A DNA stretch of 64,000 bases from Myotis daubentonii (Eukaryota > Chordata > Mammalia > Chiroptera > Vespertilionidae): the NCBI RefSeq assembly GCF_963259705.1, contig NC_081844.1, positions 12,509,715 to 12,573,714 of the forward strand. The letters are read 5' to 3'. The notes beneath the pieces are model-generated. The model was not told the origin of the DNA. It made no database searches and was given only the letters and a program-made list of their open reading frames with translations. Both the position numbers and the translations under genes were made by a program. This document shows positions 23,333-33,985 of the stretch, piece after piece. Position 1 is the stretch's first letter; the number at the start of each line of letters is the position of its first letter.

Positions 23333-23398
23333 ACTTGGATCCTATTTTTGGTTCTAATTTTTTCTCTCTCTCTCTTTATTTTATTTATTTACTTATTT

Positions 23399-23874
23399 TG
23401 TTAGTCCTCATCTGAGGATATTTCTCCATTGATTTTTTTTTAAAAATTAACTCATTTCTTTCTTTTTTAAAAAAATATGTTTTTATTTATTTCAGAGAGA
23501 GGAAGGGAGAAGGAGAGAGAGATAGAAAAACATCAATGATGAGAGGGAATCATTGATTGGCTGTCTCCTGCAAGTCCCACATTGAGGATTGAGCCCGCAA
23601 CTTGGGCATGTGCCCTGACCCAGAATTGAACTGTGACCTTCTGGTTTATAGGTTGACATTCAACCACTGAGCCATGCTGGTCGGGCTCCATTATTTTTAG
23701 GGAAAGTGGAAAGGAGGGGAGAGATAGATAGACACATCGGTTGGTTGCCTCCTGAATGTGCCCCAACCAGGGCCGGGGATTGAGTCGACAACTGAGGTAT
23801 GTGCCCTTGACTGGAATTGAACCTGGGACCCTTCAATCCACAGGCTCTATCCACTGAGTCAAACCGGCTAAGGA
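23399..23874 (-). mobile_element. VES-related SINE (older) containing a second SINE
   Basis: Minus-strand head at 23874 (TTAGCCGGTTTGACTCAGTG) and palindromic tail (TCCTCATCTGAGGATATTTC on +). The interval 23470-23687 is a younger SINE inserted in its A-rich tail. Confidence 0.8.
23470..23687 (-). mobile_element. VES SINE, 'TTGAGCAT' type, nested
   Basis: Minus strand GCCCGACCAGCATGGCTCAG to CTCTGAAATAAATAAAAACA. Nested in the older SINE, so it is the later insertion. Confidence 0.85.
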
Positions 23875-24254
23875 TGGTTCTAATTTCCAATGTTTGCTAT
23901 AATCTTTATTTCTATACTTCAACATCAACTATCTGAATGTATCACTTCTTGGTAAGGATGGTCAGGGTATTTGTGAAATCATGTATATGAAAGTACTTTG
24001 CAAATTATAATGTTCTTTTGAAATGTGGTGGTTAGAAAAGGCTCATGATTACAATACCATGGTAAAGATCTGGGCACATTATCAGAAAGAATTCAAGCTG
24101 TGCAAAGGGTATGACATGACAGTTTCTCTCTCACAGAACTCTCCTTCAGAGGCAATCCCTGTTATCATAGGAATTCCATGGAGATGACATTTCATATTTT
24201 CATAAGAAGTTTTAAAACGTTCACATGAAGTTTTCTACCCCCCTCTTGAAACTT
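23875..24254. other. No recognised feature
   Basis: No gene or repeat recognised. Confidence 0.35.
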
Positions 24255-24425
24255 CTAAGCCAGAGGGGTCTCAGACTTTAGAAAAGATTCACTGAAAACT
24301 CCACTAGCCTTTTTAACTAGCCTTTCAGGAATTCCCTGGGGATTTTGTTGAAATGCAGGTTTAGGGCCTGAGATTCTGCATTTTTAAGCAACTGGTCCAG
24401 GACCACACTGAGTAGCAAGGCTTTG
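24255..24425. mobile_element. MER5-like hAT relic
   Basis: GGGATTTTGTTGAAATGCAG, GGGCCTGAGATTCTGCATTT and TTAAGCAACTGGTCCAGG follow the MER5 order. The ends are decayed. Confidence 0.5.
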
Positions 24426-25099
24426 AGGATTCCGAACTCTGCCTAGAAAACTCCTTCAGCTTATTCCAAATACTTGCAGTGAGTCTGTAAAGCACATAGA
24501 GTTCTAAGAATCAACTTAATTTCTTCCGGCTTTAAAATGTAGAAGTAAAATAAAAACCTCAGTGCCACCCAGCTGGTGCCTCCCAGGCATAAAATCACAT
24601 GTTTGTACCAACATACAGCCCCAGTTTTTCACTTCACTGCCACTCACCAAGGACAACTGATCTCAAAAGATCTTTTGAGCTTTTAGCCTCAGCTTTTTGT
24701 GGTCTAAAATTGAACCAACAGGTAAGTTTCCCACAAATTACATATATTTCATATAACATACATATGAAATTTTGGGCCCCTTGCAGGAGGGAAGAGATTC
24801 GTCTGGCATTACTGATTAAAGTTTTGGGAAACATTAACAGCATTTCCTTTAATAGTTGAAAGAACACCTACTAAGAAATCTAAATTATATCATAGTGACA
24901 TAAACTTATTTTGAGTTGAAAACATTTGATCGTCAACAGATGCAGGAAGAGGCTTTGTCTGACGCCCCCTCCCCCACCCCCCAACCCATCCACCCCACAC
25001 ACACCTTCGCTGATGAAAAGCAGAAACTGCTGGGAGTAAGGCTATCAGAATTGCCACTCTTCTGGGCAGTTTCACTCCCAAGAAGAAGACCTAGAAAGA
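24426..25099. other. No gene recognised
   Basis: Includes a C-rich stretch at about 24965-25005. No gene. Confidence 0.35.
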
Positions 25100-25445
25100 A
25101 ACTACCATAAATCGCCTCTTCAGGGGAGTTTCATGCCCCAAAGAAGAGGAAGAAGACCACTCACCAGCATAATCAAACATTATCACAAACTATCATATCT
25201 CCCATTTTGTGCTCCTAAAACCCCATTTGTTTTTCCTAAAGAAACTCATTTGTTCCTCCCACAGGAGCCTTTTCCCACCTCCTCTGTCTTCCCTATTAAG
25301 TTAGGTGGATAAGCTCCTAATTTTAGTTATTAAACAGAGTTCCTTTCTTTGTGATCTTTCCAGTATGTGAATAAACACTGTCTTATCTCTTGTTAATTTG
25401 GCTTTTGTCAATTTAATTCACAGGCCCCCAAGAAATGAACATAAA
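25100..25445 (+). mobile_element. Possible class I retroviral LTR end
   Basis: The 3' half has the look of a gammaretrovirus-like R/U5: GTGAATAAACACTGTCTTAT, CTTGTTAATTTGGCTTTTGT, CAATTTAATTCACAGGCCCC. No boundaries or target duplication found, and no coding part. Could be another old LTR class. Confidence 0.4.
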
Positions 25446-25519
25446 AGGAAAGGTGTTTCCTCCCTGACACTTATTTGTAATACCTCATATATGATAGAAA
25501 AGTCTTGATGGAGAGCATG

Positions 25520-25644
25520 AAAAACACAGACAATAGGGTGGTGAAGGCCTGGGGTGGGGGTTGGGCATGGGCTGGGAGAGGTCAATGGGGGAAAAAGGGG
25601 ACATATGTAATACTTTCAACAATAAAGATTTTTTTAAAAAAAGA
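25520..25644 (+). mobile_element. Very short L1 insertion (3' UTR only)
   Basis: G-rich L1 3' UTR ending ACATATGTAATACTTTCAAC and AATAAAGATTTTTTTAAAA. GAGAGCATG is repeated at 25511-25519 and 25645-25653. Strongly 5'-truncated. Confidence 0.7.
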
Positions 25645-25659
25645 GAGAGCATGTATTAC

Positions 25660-26410
25660 TTTTATATTTCAAAAAATTTTATAATTGTGAAAAGCTACAC
25701 ATAACAAAATTTACTATTGTAACCATTTTTAAGAGCACAGTTCTGTATTAAGTACTAGAGGCCCAGTGCACGAGATTTGTGCACTGCAGGCGGGGGGGGG
25801 GGGGGCGGCCAGGGGGGAGTGGTCCCTCAACCCAGCCTGTGCCCTTTCGCAGTCTGGGACCCCTCGGGGGATGTCTGCCTGGCAGCTTAGGTCCATCCCT
25901 GGAGGCCTAAGCCCGCAGTCAGATATCCCTCTCGCAATCTGGGGCTCTCACAGTCCCGGACCCCTTGTTCCTTACCACCCGCCTGCAGCGGAAGTGGGAG
26001 AGGCAGCTGTGAACCTGGCTTCTAGCTGAGCAGTGGTCTCCTGTGCGAGCACACTGACCACCAGGGGGCAGCTTCTGTGTTGAGTGTCTGCCCCTGGTGG
26101 TCAGTGCGCATCATAGTGACTGTTCGTTCTGCTGTTTGGTCGATTTGCCTATTATGCTTTTATTATATAGGATATTTACAGTGTTGTGCAACCAATCTCC
26201 ATAACTTTTTCATATTGCAAAACTGAAACTCTATACCCATTAAAGAAAAGCTCATTTGACTCTCCACCAGACCCTGACCACCATAATTCTACTTTCTCTC
26301 TCTATGGCTCTGATTGCTCTAGTACCTCATGTCAGTGAAACTTTACAGTATTTGTCTGTTCATGTCTGGCTTATTTCTTAGCATAATGTCTTTGAGATCC
26401 ATCCATCTCA
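25660..26410 (-). mobile_element. L1M-type 3' UTR relic split by a Helitron
   Basis: Left piece (AACAAAATTTACTATTGTAA, CATTTTTAAGAGCACAG) and right piece (GTTGTGCAACCAATCTCCAT, TTTAGCATAATGTC-like) are neighbours in the ancient L1 consensus as I know it. The Helitron separates them at ATTAAGTA|TATTTACA. Confidence 0.6.
25755..26172 (-). mobile_element. Helitron (HeliBat-type), 418 bp, complete
   Basis: Minus-strand 5' end TCCTATATAATAAAAGCAT at 26172. The 3' end at 25755 has the stem GTGCACAAA/TCTCGTGCAC and CTAG. It sits between A and T as expected for Helitrons. An internal inverted pair CCACCAGGGGGCAG / CTGCCCCTGGTGG lies near 26050-26105. No coding capacity. Confidence 0.9.
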
Positions 26411-27122
26411 TATCATTGTAATTATCTAGTTATTAATATAAAAGGAGCAAAGGAGGAAGGCCAGACATTATAGGCATGTCATTTGGGCAGCTTCACCAGG
26501 AATCTGCAACTTTGCACTTCCAAGGGGTCCGACAAATGAAAGGTATATGCAAGCCCAGTAAAACTGGGGTGACATAGAAAAGATACTTGTTTGTCAATCA
26601 CACCTGGGGATAGAGATGGTTGGCTAGAATGGGCGAGGCCACTGCAAGTGCTCAAACATTTGGGAATACGTAATCCGCTAAACAAATAAGTTTGTGCCCT
26701 GACCATTTGCTTGGGGTTCACTCTCTTGGTTCTTGTTTTTGATCCCCGCTATAGGTTCCTCTTGGCTTGTGGGGCTCTCTTGTTCTGCTCCTGCCTGAGT
26801 TTCCTTCATAGCCATGTGGCCCTGCAGATCCCACATGCTATGGCCTGATGCAGGACTGGACATGGCTCCAACATGGGAAGGAAACTCTGGACACTGACTG
26901 ATTTTAGCTCTACTGAAATCCCAGCTACTCTTCTTTTAAGACTGGACTAAGGAAAATGGGACTTTGGAAACCCAGGGGTGTATTTCCATGGAAATAAAGT
27001 TTTCTAACATATTGCATCATCTCTTACAAGTCTCAGAAAATTCCTTTTCTTGGGGTATTGCAAGAACTCCACCACCAGCAGCATCTGGGGGAGACAAGCT
27101 CCCCTTCCATCCTGTAACACAT
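26411..27122. other. No gene recognised
   Basis: May include an old LTR-like piece (AATAAAG with downstream sequence near 26990), but I cannot support a family. Confidence 0.3.
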
Positions 27123-27137
27123 CTATTTGAAATTTTT

Positions 27138-27331
27138 AAAAAATATATTTTTTATTTATTTCAGAGAGAGGAAGGGAGAGAGAGAGAGATAGAAACGTCA
27201 ATGATGAGAGAGAATAATGAACCGGCTGCCTCCTGCACACCACTACTGGGGATCAAGCCCATAACCAGAATCAAACCATGACCTCCTGGTTCATGGGCTG
27301 ACACCACTACTAAGCCCCACCAGCTGGGCTA
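27138..27331 (-). mobile_element. VES SINE, 'TTGAGCAT' type
   Basis: Minus strand CCCAGCTGGTGGGGCTTAGT to CTCTGAAATAAATAAAAAAT. Imperfect flanking repeat CTATTTGAAATTTT / CTATTTGAATTTTT. Confidence 0.85.
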
Positions 27332-27448
27332 TTTGAATTTTTTGAACAAAATTAATTCTCATTCATAGAGATATTCCAGAGTCAGTGTTCCATGAAGTTT
27401 CCTATTGTCAGATTTTATTTCTGTAAGAAGTTTTGGCTTCAGTGTGTG

Positions 27449-27483
<35 letters not shown>

Positions 27484-28124
27484 ATCTGTGTGGATATGCA
27501 TGTGCATGTTTGTGCCTTGTGCCTGTCTGTATGCTTTGTTTTATTTATCTTGTCAAGGCTGGCACTTCACCATCTGAAAAGCTTTTAGTGATTCATGTCA
27601 TCTTACCTCACACTATTCCTGTTAAGTCATGAAGCTAAAATAAATAGACATTTCAGAAGCAAGTAAGTGGTTGGTTGAAAGTCAGATTGCTGGGCTGTTC
27701 TGTTTGTAGCTGAACTCGCTCCAACACTGCTGTAGGGAAGGTAAAGTCTCGGTTGCAATCCTGAGTGGGCCGGCTTTCTCATTCATGTCCTATGGGCACC
27801 ATATTCATGTCTAGCCCCCCTCTCTCGATTCACAAGAGACGGGGAGCATGACTGCAGGAAGGCTATCTATAAAATCACATGAGGCCCATGTCCTATGGGC
27901 TCTGGGACAGTGGCATCATTGCTATGAATAAGAATGTATTCATATTCCTGGCGTTCTCCCAAATGTTCTTCGATTCTTGCCAGAAGGAACTGAAAAAAAT
28001 GAAGCTCTATCTTCCTGGAAATTGTCTTATTTTTATCTCTCTGCGTGCTGATCCTCTGAGGGCTGTGGGAGAGGGCAGAACTCACCCGACACAGTCACTC
28101 ATGTCCCCAGTGAGAGCCCATGCG
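27332..28124. other. No gene recognised; contains a (TG)n run
   Basis: A (TG) microsatellite lies at 27441-27483. The rest is unclassified. Confidence 0.4.
27441..27483. repeat. (TG)n microsatellite
   Basis: About 21 TG units with one GC interruption near 27453. Confidence 0.95.
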
Positions 28125-28290
28125 CTGCTCTACCCCAGTGCTTGGGACATGCTGCACACATGGTAGATATCCAATACCTATTGATTAAGAAAAACGAGTG
28201 CATTTCCCCACATGACCTTGGACAAACCCATTAACTGCCCTCGTCTTCAATTCTCCACTCTGTAAAGTGAAATAACGAGCTAGAGCTCTG
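28125..28290 (+). mobile_element. L2 tail fragment followed by MIR fragment
   Basis: GTGCTTGGGACATGCTGCAC and CAATACCTATTGATTAA match an L2 3' end. GACCTTGGACAAACCCATTA and CACTCTGTAAAGTGAAAT match the MIR core. Confidence 0.5.
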
Positions 28291-28692
28291 TTTTTCCTCT
28301 CAGCTGGAGTATTCCTTGATTTGAGAAAGAACTTTCTAAATTTAACTGTTATCACTTCTATGTCAGCATGTTCTGGGTAAGAATAAATACCAAGAGAACA
28401 GTTTTAAAACTTTATCTTCCCAAAGAAATAAAAATGGTTTTCTCCTGTTAGGGCAGAAGTGGAATGGGGGCTGGGCGGAGAAGAGCAGCAGAATTCTGGA
28501 GATTAGTCATCAGCCTAGAATAAGATTCCATAGATGATTGCCTGTCACTGTTTCAGGTTACTTTGGGACATCAGGAATATCTTGATAAGGAGACAGAAAG
28601 ATGTTCTATTAAAAAATTTCATTACAAAAGAGAGGAATCAATAATCAAGCTATCCAAGTTATCCAACAAAGATACTAGTAACATGTGCATTT
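28291..28692. other. No recognised feature
   Basis: No gene or repeat recognised. Confidence 0.35.
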
Positions 28693-29347
28693 AAAAGACC
28701 ACCATGACTTCAAAAATACAATTAAAAGACGGAACGGACATCATCCAGAACCACAGGAAGGCTGGCTGAGTGCAAGTTCTACAACTAGGAGGAAAGAGAA
28801 TAGCATACCGAGACTCAGAGGAGGCGCAGTGCTGAAGTCAAATACTAAGATGCGGAGGTGGCTGGTGGCGGAGGGCGCGGTTGTCGTTTTCAATCGGGAG
28901 GGAGTCTCAGACGCTGAGCTCCAGATCTGGGCGAGTCTCTAGGGACCCAGACTCAAATGGGAGAAGCGGGACTGTCTGGCTTCAGTCGGAACTCGAAGGC
29001 AGCTTTCTCTCTGAGGTTTGCAGTGGTTGCTGGGACTCTGAGAGGCAGAGCCCCCAGGATGGGAATGAGAGCAGCCATAACTGCTCTCTCAGCCCACCCT
29101 GTTGATCCCTTGGGACCCGCCCAGCCCAAGCCCTGCACAGAGCCATTTGCCGGATAGCCTCAGGCAAAGGCTAGATTAGCACCTCCCCAGAGGACAGAAG
29201 TTCTCTCACTTCAGACACAACTGATTCTCACAGCCACTTGGCCTGGAGCTCAAATCCCCTCTATTATTACCTACAACAATCAAGGCTTAACTACGACAAG
29301 ACTGCACACAAAGACCAGTAGGGGGTGCACCAAGAAAACATACAAAA

Positions 29348-30199
29348 ATGCGGAGACAAAGAAACAGGACGCAAAGGTCAGAAATGGAAGATATAGAGCT
29401 CAAAACCACACTTTTAAGGTCTTTCAATAATTTTCTAATAACTGCTGATAAATGTAGTGAGATCCTCAAGAAATCTAATGAGACCCTCGATGTTGTGATA
29501 AAGAACCAACTAGAAATTAAGCATACACTGACTGAAATAAAGAATATTATACAGACTCCCAACAGCAGACCAGAGGAGCGCAAGAATCAAGTCAAAGATT
29601 TGAAATACGAAGAAACAAAAAACACCCAACCGGAAAACCAAAATGAAAAAAGAATCCGAAAATATGAAGATAGTGTAAGGAGCCTCTGGGACAGCTTCGA
29701 GCGTACCAACATCAGAATTATAGGGGTGCCAGAAGAAGAGAGAGAGCAAGATATTGAAAACCTATTTGAAGAAATAATAACAGAAAACTTCCCCCACCTG
29801 GTGAAAGAAATAGACTTACAGGTCCAGGAAAAGCAGAGAACCCCAAACAAAAGGAATCCAAAGAGGACCACACCAAGACACATCATAATTAAAATGCCAA
29901 GAGCAAAAGACAAAGAGAGAATCTTAAAAGCAGCAAGAGAAAGAAACCCAGTTACCTACAGGGGAATACCCATACGACTGTCAGCTGATTTCTCAACAGA
30001 AACTTTGCAGGCCAGAAGGGAGTGGCAAGAAATATTCAAAGTGATGAATACCAAGAACCTACAACCAAGATTACTTTATCCAGCAAAGCTATCATTCAGA
30101 GCGGAAGGTCAGATAAAGAGCTTCACAGATAAGGAAAAGCTAAAGGAGTTCATCACCACCAAACCAGTATTATATGAAATGCTGAAAGGTATCCTTTAA
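29348..30199 (+). CDS. Open ORF1 of HAL1-type copy C (L1 ORF1p-like RNA-binding protein, 283 aa)
   Basis: Starts at ATG (MRRQRNRTQRSEMEDIELK), the conserved ORF1 start. Residues about 15-75 are heptad-rich coiled coil with one 14-residue unit. About 100-185 is the RNA-recognition domain (IRIIGVPEEEREQDIENLFE). TPRHIIIKM and RLSADFSTETLQARREW mark the C-terminal domain, and the frame ends KPVLYEMLKGIL. Length is near that of L1 ORF1 proteins in general, allowing for an in-frame 5-codon loss compared with copy B. In L1 biology ORF1p coats element RNA and acts as a nucleic-acid chaperone in the cytoplasmic particle. Here there is no ORF2, so any movement would need reverse transcriptase from an L1. 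I see no stop or frameshift; expression is unknown. Confidence 0.7.
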   Translation: MRRQRNRTQRSEMEDIELKTTLLRSFNNFLITADKCSEILKKSNETLDVVIKNQLEIKHTLTEIKNIIQTPNSRPEERKNQVKDLKYEETKNTQPENQNEKRIRKYEDSVRSLWDSFERTNIRIIGVPEEEREQDIENLFEEIITENFPHLVKEIDLQVQEKQRTPNKRNPKRTTPRHIIIKMPRAKDKERILKAARERNPVTYRGIPIRLSADFSTETLQARREWQEIFKVMNTKNLQPRLLYPAKLSFRAEGQIKSFTDKEKLKEFITTKPVLYEMLKGIL

Positions 30200-31179
30200 A
30201 AAGAGGAAGAAGAGAAAGCTAAAGCTACAAATTATGAACAACAAATATGCATCTAGAAAGAATTCACACAGGGAGAAACCAAGATGGCGGCATAGGTAAA
30301 CACCGGAGTTTGCTGCCTCGAACAACCACTTCAAAATTACAACTAAAAGACGGAACGGACATCATCCAGAACCACAGGAAGGCTGGCTGAGTGGAAGTTC
30401 TACAACTAGGAGGAAAGAGTAAAACATACTAAGACTAAGAGGAGGCGCAGTGCTGAAGTAAAATACTAAGGTGCGGAGTGCATGCGGAGCGGGCTGGCGG
30501 CTAAGGGCGTGGTTGTTGTTTTCAATCGGGAGGTAGTCTCAGACTCTGAGCTCCAGCTCCGGGCGAGTCTCTAGGGACCCAGACTCATACGGGAGAAGCG
30601 GGACTGTCTGGCATCGCTCAGAACCCTAGGGCAGCTTTCTCTCAGTGGGGCTTGTAGCAATTACTGGGACACTGAGAAGCAGAGCCTCTGAGGGCAAGAC
30701 TGAGAGCAGCCATAACTGCTAACCCTGCCCTGTTGATCCCATGGGACCTGCCCCGCCCAAGCCCTGCAGGGAGACTTTTGCTGGATAGCCTCAGGCAGAG
30801 GCTAGATTAGCACCTCCCTAGAGATCCAGGAGCCAGGAAGCCCAGAGGTCAGAGTGGGTCCATCCAGTTTGCAGCTCTGTGGAACCATAAAAGACACACT
30901 CAGGGGGAAGACTCAGTGAGCACCAAAGCCCCATTGAAGCAAGTCTAGCCCCAGAGGGGTGTCTCCAGCACAGAAGTTCTCCCACTGCAGACACAGCTGA
31001 TTCTCACAGCCAATTGGCCTGGAGGTCAATTCCTCACAGTGATAACTATAACAATCAAGGCTTAATTACAACAAGACTGTGCACAAAGCCCACAAGAGGG
31101 TGCACCAAGAGTGTCTACCTCAGGTAATTGGGACACTTAGCACAGAAAGGAACTCTATCGACACAGCGAAGCATAAAAA

Positions 31180-32128
31180 ATGCCGAGACAAAGAAACAGG
31201 ACACAAATGACAGAATTGGAGGAAAGCAAACTGCTGGATATAGAGTTCAAAACCACACTTTTAAGGTCTTTAAAGAACTGTCTAGAAGCCGCCAATAAAC
31301 TTAATAAGGCCCTCGAATAGACTGGTGAGACCGCCAATAAATGTAGTGAGATCTTCAAGAAGACTGGTGAGACAGCCGATAAATGTAGTGAGATCCTCAA
31401 GAAATCTAATGAGACCCTCGATGTTGTGATAAAGGACCAACTAGAAATTAAGCATACACTGACTGAAATAAAGAATATTATACAGACTCCCAACAACAGA
31501 CCAGAGGATCGCAAGAATCAAGTCAAGATTTGAAATACGAAGAAACAAAAAACACCCAACCAGAAAAGCAAAATGAAAAAAGAATCCAAAACACGAAGAT
31601 AGTGTAAGGAGACTCTGGGACAGCTTCAAGTGTACCAACATCCGAATTATAGGGGTGCCAGAAGAAGAGAGAGAGCAAGATATTGAAAACCTATTTGAAG
31701 AAATAATGACAGAAAACTTCCCCTACCTGGTGAAAGAAATAGACTTACAAGTCCAGGAAGCGCAGAGAACCCCAAACAAAAGGAATCCAAAGAGGACCAC
31801 ACCAAGACACATCATCATTAAAATGCCAAGAGCAAAAGACAAAGAGAGAATCCTAAAAGCAGCAAGAGAAAGAAAATCAGTTACCTACAAGGGAGTATCC
31901 ATACGACTGTCAGCTGATTTCTCAACAGAAACTTTGCAGGCCAGAAGGGAGTGGCAAGAAATATTCAAAGTGATGAATACCAAGAACCTACAACCAAGAC
32001 TACTTTATCCAGCAAAACTATGATTCAGAAGTGAAGGCCAGATAAAGAGCTTCGCAGAAAAGAAAAAGCTAGAGGAGTTCATCACCACCAAACCAGTATT
32101 ATATGAAATGCTGAAAGGTATCCTTTAA
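31180..32128 (+). pseudogene. Broken ORF1 of HAL1-type copy D
   Basis: From ATG 31180 the frame runs 46 codons and meets TAG at 31318. The coiled-coil part holds three 42-bp units where the other copies have one. Near 31528 one A is missing, as in copy B, shifting the frame. The RNA-binding half is open from about 31655 (MPEEEREQDIENLFEEIM) until TGA at 32020-32022 (CTATGATTC, where copy C has CTATCATTC). Not able to encode a full ORF1p. Confidence 0.8.
31291..31416 (+). repeat. Three 42-bp tandem units in the ORF1 coiled coil
   Basis: Units at 31291-31332, 31333-31374 and 31375-31416, each exactly 42 bp, starting GCCAATAAA or GCCGATAAA and ending GAGACC or GAGACA. 42 bp is 14 codons, two heptads, so expansion keeps both frame and coiled-coil register. 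Confidence 0.85.
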
Positions 32129-32822
32129 GAAGAGGAAGAAGAAGAAAAAGGTAAAGATACAAATTATGAACAACAAATACACATCTATTAACAAGTGAAT
32201 CTAAAAATCAAGTGAATAAATAATCTGATGAACAGTATGAACTGGCGATTGTAATAGAATCAGGGACATAGAAAGTGAATGGACTATTCTTGGGGGCGGG
32301 GGGAAGGGGTGTGGGGTGAGGGAAGAGATTGGACAATAATCGTGCACCTATGGATGAGGACAGTGGGTGGGGAGTGAGGGCGGAGGGTGGGGTGGGAACT
32401 GGGTGGAGGGGAGTTATGGTGGGAAAAAAGAGGAACAAATGTAATAATCTGAACAATAAAGATTTAATTAAAAAAGAAAAAAACAAAAAAAACCCAAAAA
32501 ACAAACAAACAAACAAAAAAACCCCAAATACGCATCTATCAACAAGTGAATCTAAGAATCAAGTGAATAAATAATCTGATGAACAGAATGAACTGGTGAT
32601 TATAATAGAATCAGGGACATAGAAAGGGAATGGGGGAAAAGACTGGACAAAACTCGTGCACCTATGGATGAGGACAGTGGGTGGGGAGTGAGGGCGGAGG
32701 GTGGGGCGGGAACTTGGAGGAGGGGAGTTATGGGGAAAAAAAGAGGAACAAATGTAATAATCTGAACAATAAAGATTTAATTTAAAAAAGAAAAGAAAAG
32801 AAAAGAAAAAAAGACCGCCATG

Positions 32823-33479
32823 GCTTTTACAGTTTACCAAATAAATCAGTTATACAGAATTTTGATCAATTTTTGCTTAAAACAATTTGCTTTTAAAGCA
32901 AAAGTTTTTTTTAAAGGAAATCTGTGATAAGCCGTTTTCCTCCTCTGATAAGCTGATTGTTCTGTGAAGTGCTAGGTAACTTACCATACTGCTGCCTTAT
33001 AACAGAACAATGAGACAGCCTGTTGTGGTCCTATTTTATAGTTGGGACATTTCCGGTATTGGCAGGTTGGGTATAAAATGAAAGCATAATTGCAGTGTTG
33101 TTCAAAATGACATTATTTTCACTCCTGGAGAAGGGCATGTACTTGTTACCAAACCTTAAGAAAGATACAATGGAGAAAGAAGTAAAAACTTTAGGAGCCC
33201 TAATTTGAGCACTATCCTTTTCTGCTTAATCATCAAACACCTTCATTATTTAAAAGCCATAGAAGGAGGCACAGAATTTTGTTGGATGGGTATTCAGGCA
33301 TTTGGCACAGAGCCTGTGTCTGGGGAAGGGAGGTTGGTGACTGGGAGACTGGAGTCAGGGTTGAGAAATAGAAACTTAGTTTTCATAATATACTTCTTAT
33401 ATTTGAATTTTGCAAAACCATGTGCATTTAGTACATTTTCAACTTTTACTCAAGCCATCAGGATAAAGATTGGTTTAGC
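32823..33479. other. No recognised feature
   Basis: AT-rich flank of HAL1-type copy C. No gene recognised. Confidence 0.35.
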
Positions 33480-33700
33480 CGAAACCGGTTTGGCTCAGTG
33501 GATAGAGTGTCGGCCTGCGGACTGAAAGGTCCCAGGTTCGATTCCGGTCAAGGGCATGTACCTGGGTTGCAGGCATATCCCCAGTAGGAGATGTGCAGGA
33601 GGCAGCTGATCGGTGTTTCTCTCTCATCGATGTTTCTAACTCTCTATCTCTCTCCCTTCCTCTCTGTAAAAAATCAATAAAATATATATATATATAAAAA
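33480..33700 (+). mobile_element. VES SINE, young-looking
   Basis: CCGAAACCGGTTTGGCTCAG start, GTCGGCCTGCGGACTGAAAG, tail TCAATAAAATATATAT. Nearly identical to the copies at 8440 and 63233. No clear flanking repeat. Confidence 0.9.
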
Positions 33701-33897
33701 GATAAAAACATGTACTGAATTGAATAATAAGGCATAATAAAATTGTAGAACAAAAGTTGAAAAAGATATCATGGCATAGTGAAAACATGTTGGAATAGCA
33801 GTCATGAAGGACTCTATTTCTGTCTAGTTTGGTCATCTTGACAGATTATTTCTCTTTTTCGGTACTCAATTGCCCCAATGAATAACTGGTTGGTGTA

Positions 33898-33985
33898 GGT
33901 CAGTGGTTCTCAATATTGGATGTATGGTAAATAGTTTCTTGTATCCCACTCCTCATAGGTTCTGATTTAATTGGTCTGAAGATAC
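33898..33985. mobile_element. MER5-like fragment
   Basis: GTCAGTGGTTCTCAATATTG followed by TTCTGATTTAATTGGTCTG. One end only. Confidence 0.45.

Larger units (their letters stand above)
30256..32524 (+). mobile_element. HAL1-type element, copy D (inner, full length)
   Basis: Inserted in the 3' UTR of copy C. CAAATATGCATCTA at 30242-30255 recurs with one change at 32525-32538. About 15 extra bases precede the GGGAGAAACCAAGATGGCGG start at 30271. A 5' UTR of about 0.9 kb is followed by a broken ORF1 (ATG at 31180), a 3' UTR with the usual G-rich stretch, and AATAAAGATTTAATT plus an A-rich tail with CAAA units. No ORF2. It is younger than copy C because it lies inside it. Confidence 0.88.
28707..32808 (+). 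mobile_element. HAL1-type element, copy C (outer), holding copy D
   Basis: AAAAGACCACCATG at 28693-28706 is repeated with one change at 32809-32822, after an (AAAAG)-type tail. The 5' end lacks only about 55 bp relative to copy D. A 5' UTR is followed by an open ORF1 (29348-30199) and a 3' UTR that is cut at 30255 by copy D and resumes at 32525. No ORF2. The 5' UTR is internally shorter than in D by about 150 bp. AATAAAGATTTAATTT precedes the tail. Confidence 0.85.

Noticed and set aside
32208..32840. Two short minus-strand proteins with similar sequence
   Set aside because: They are antisense readings of the G-rich 3' UTRs of copies D and C.
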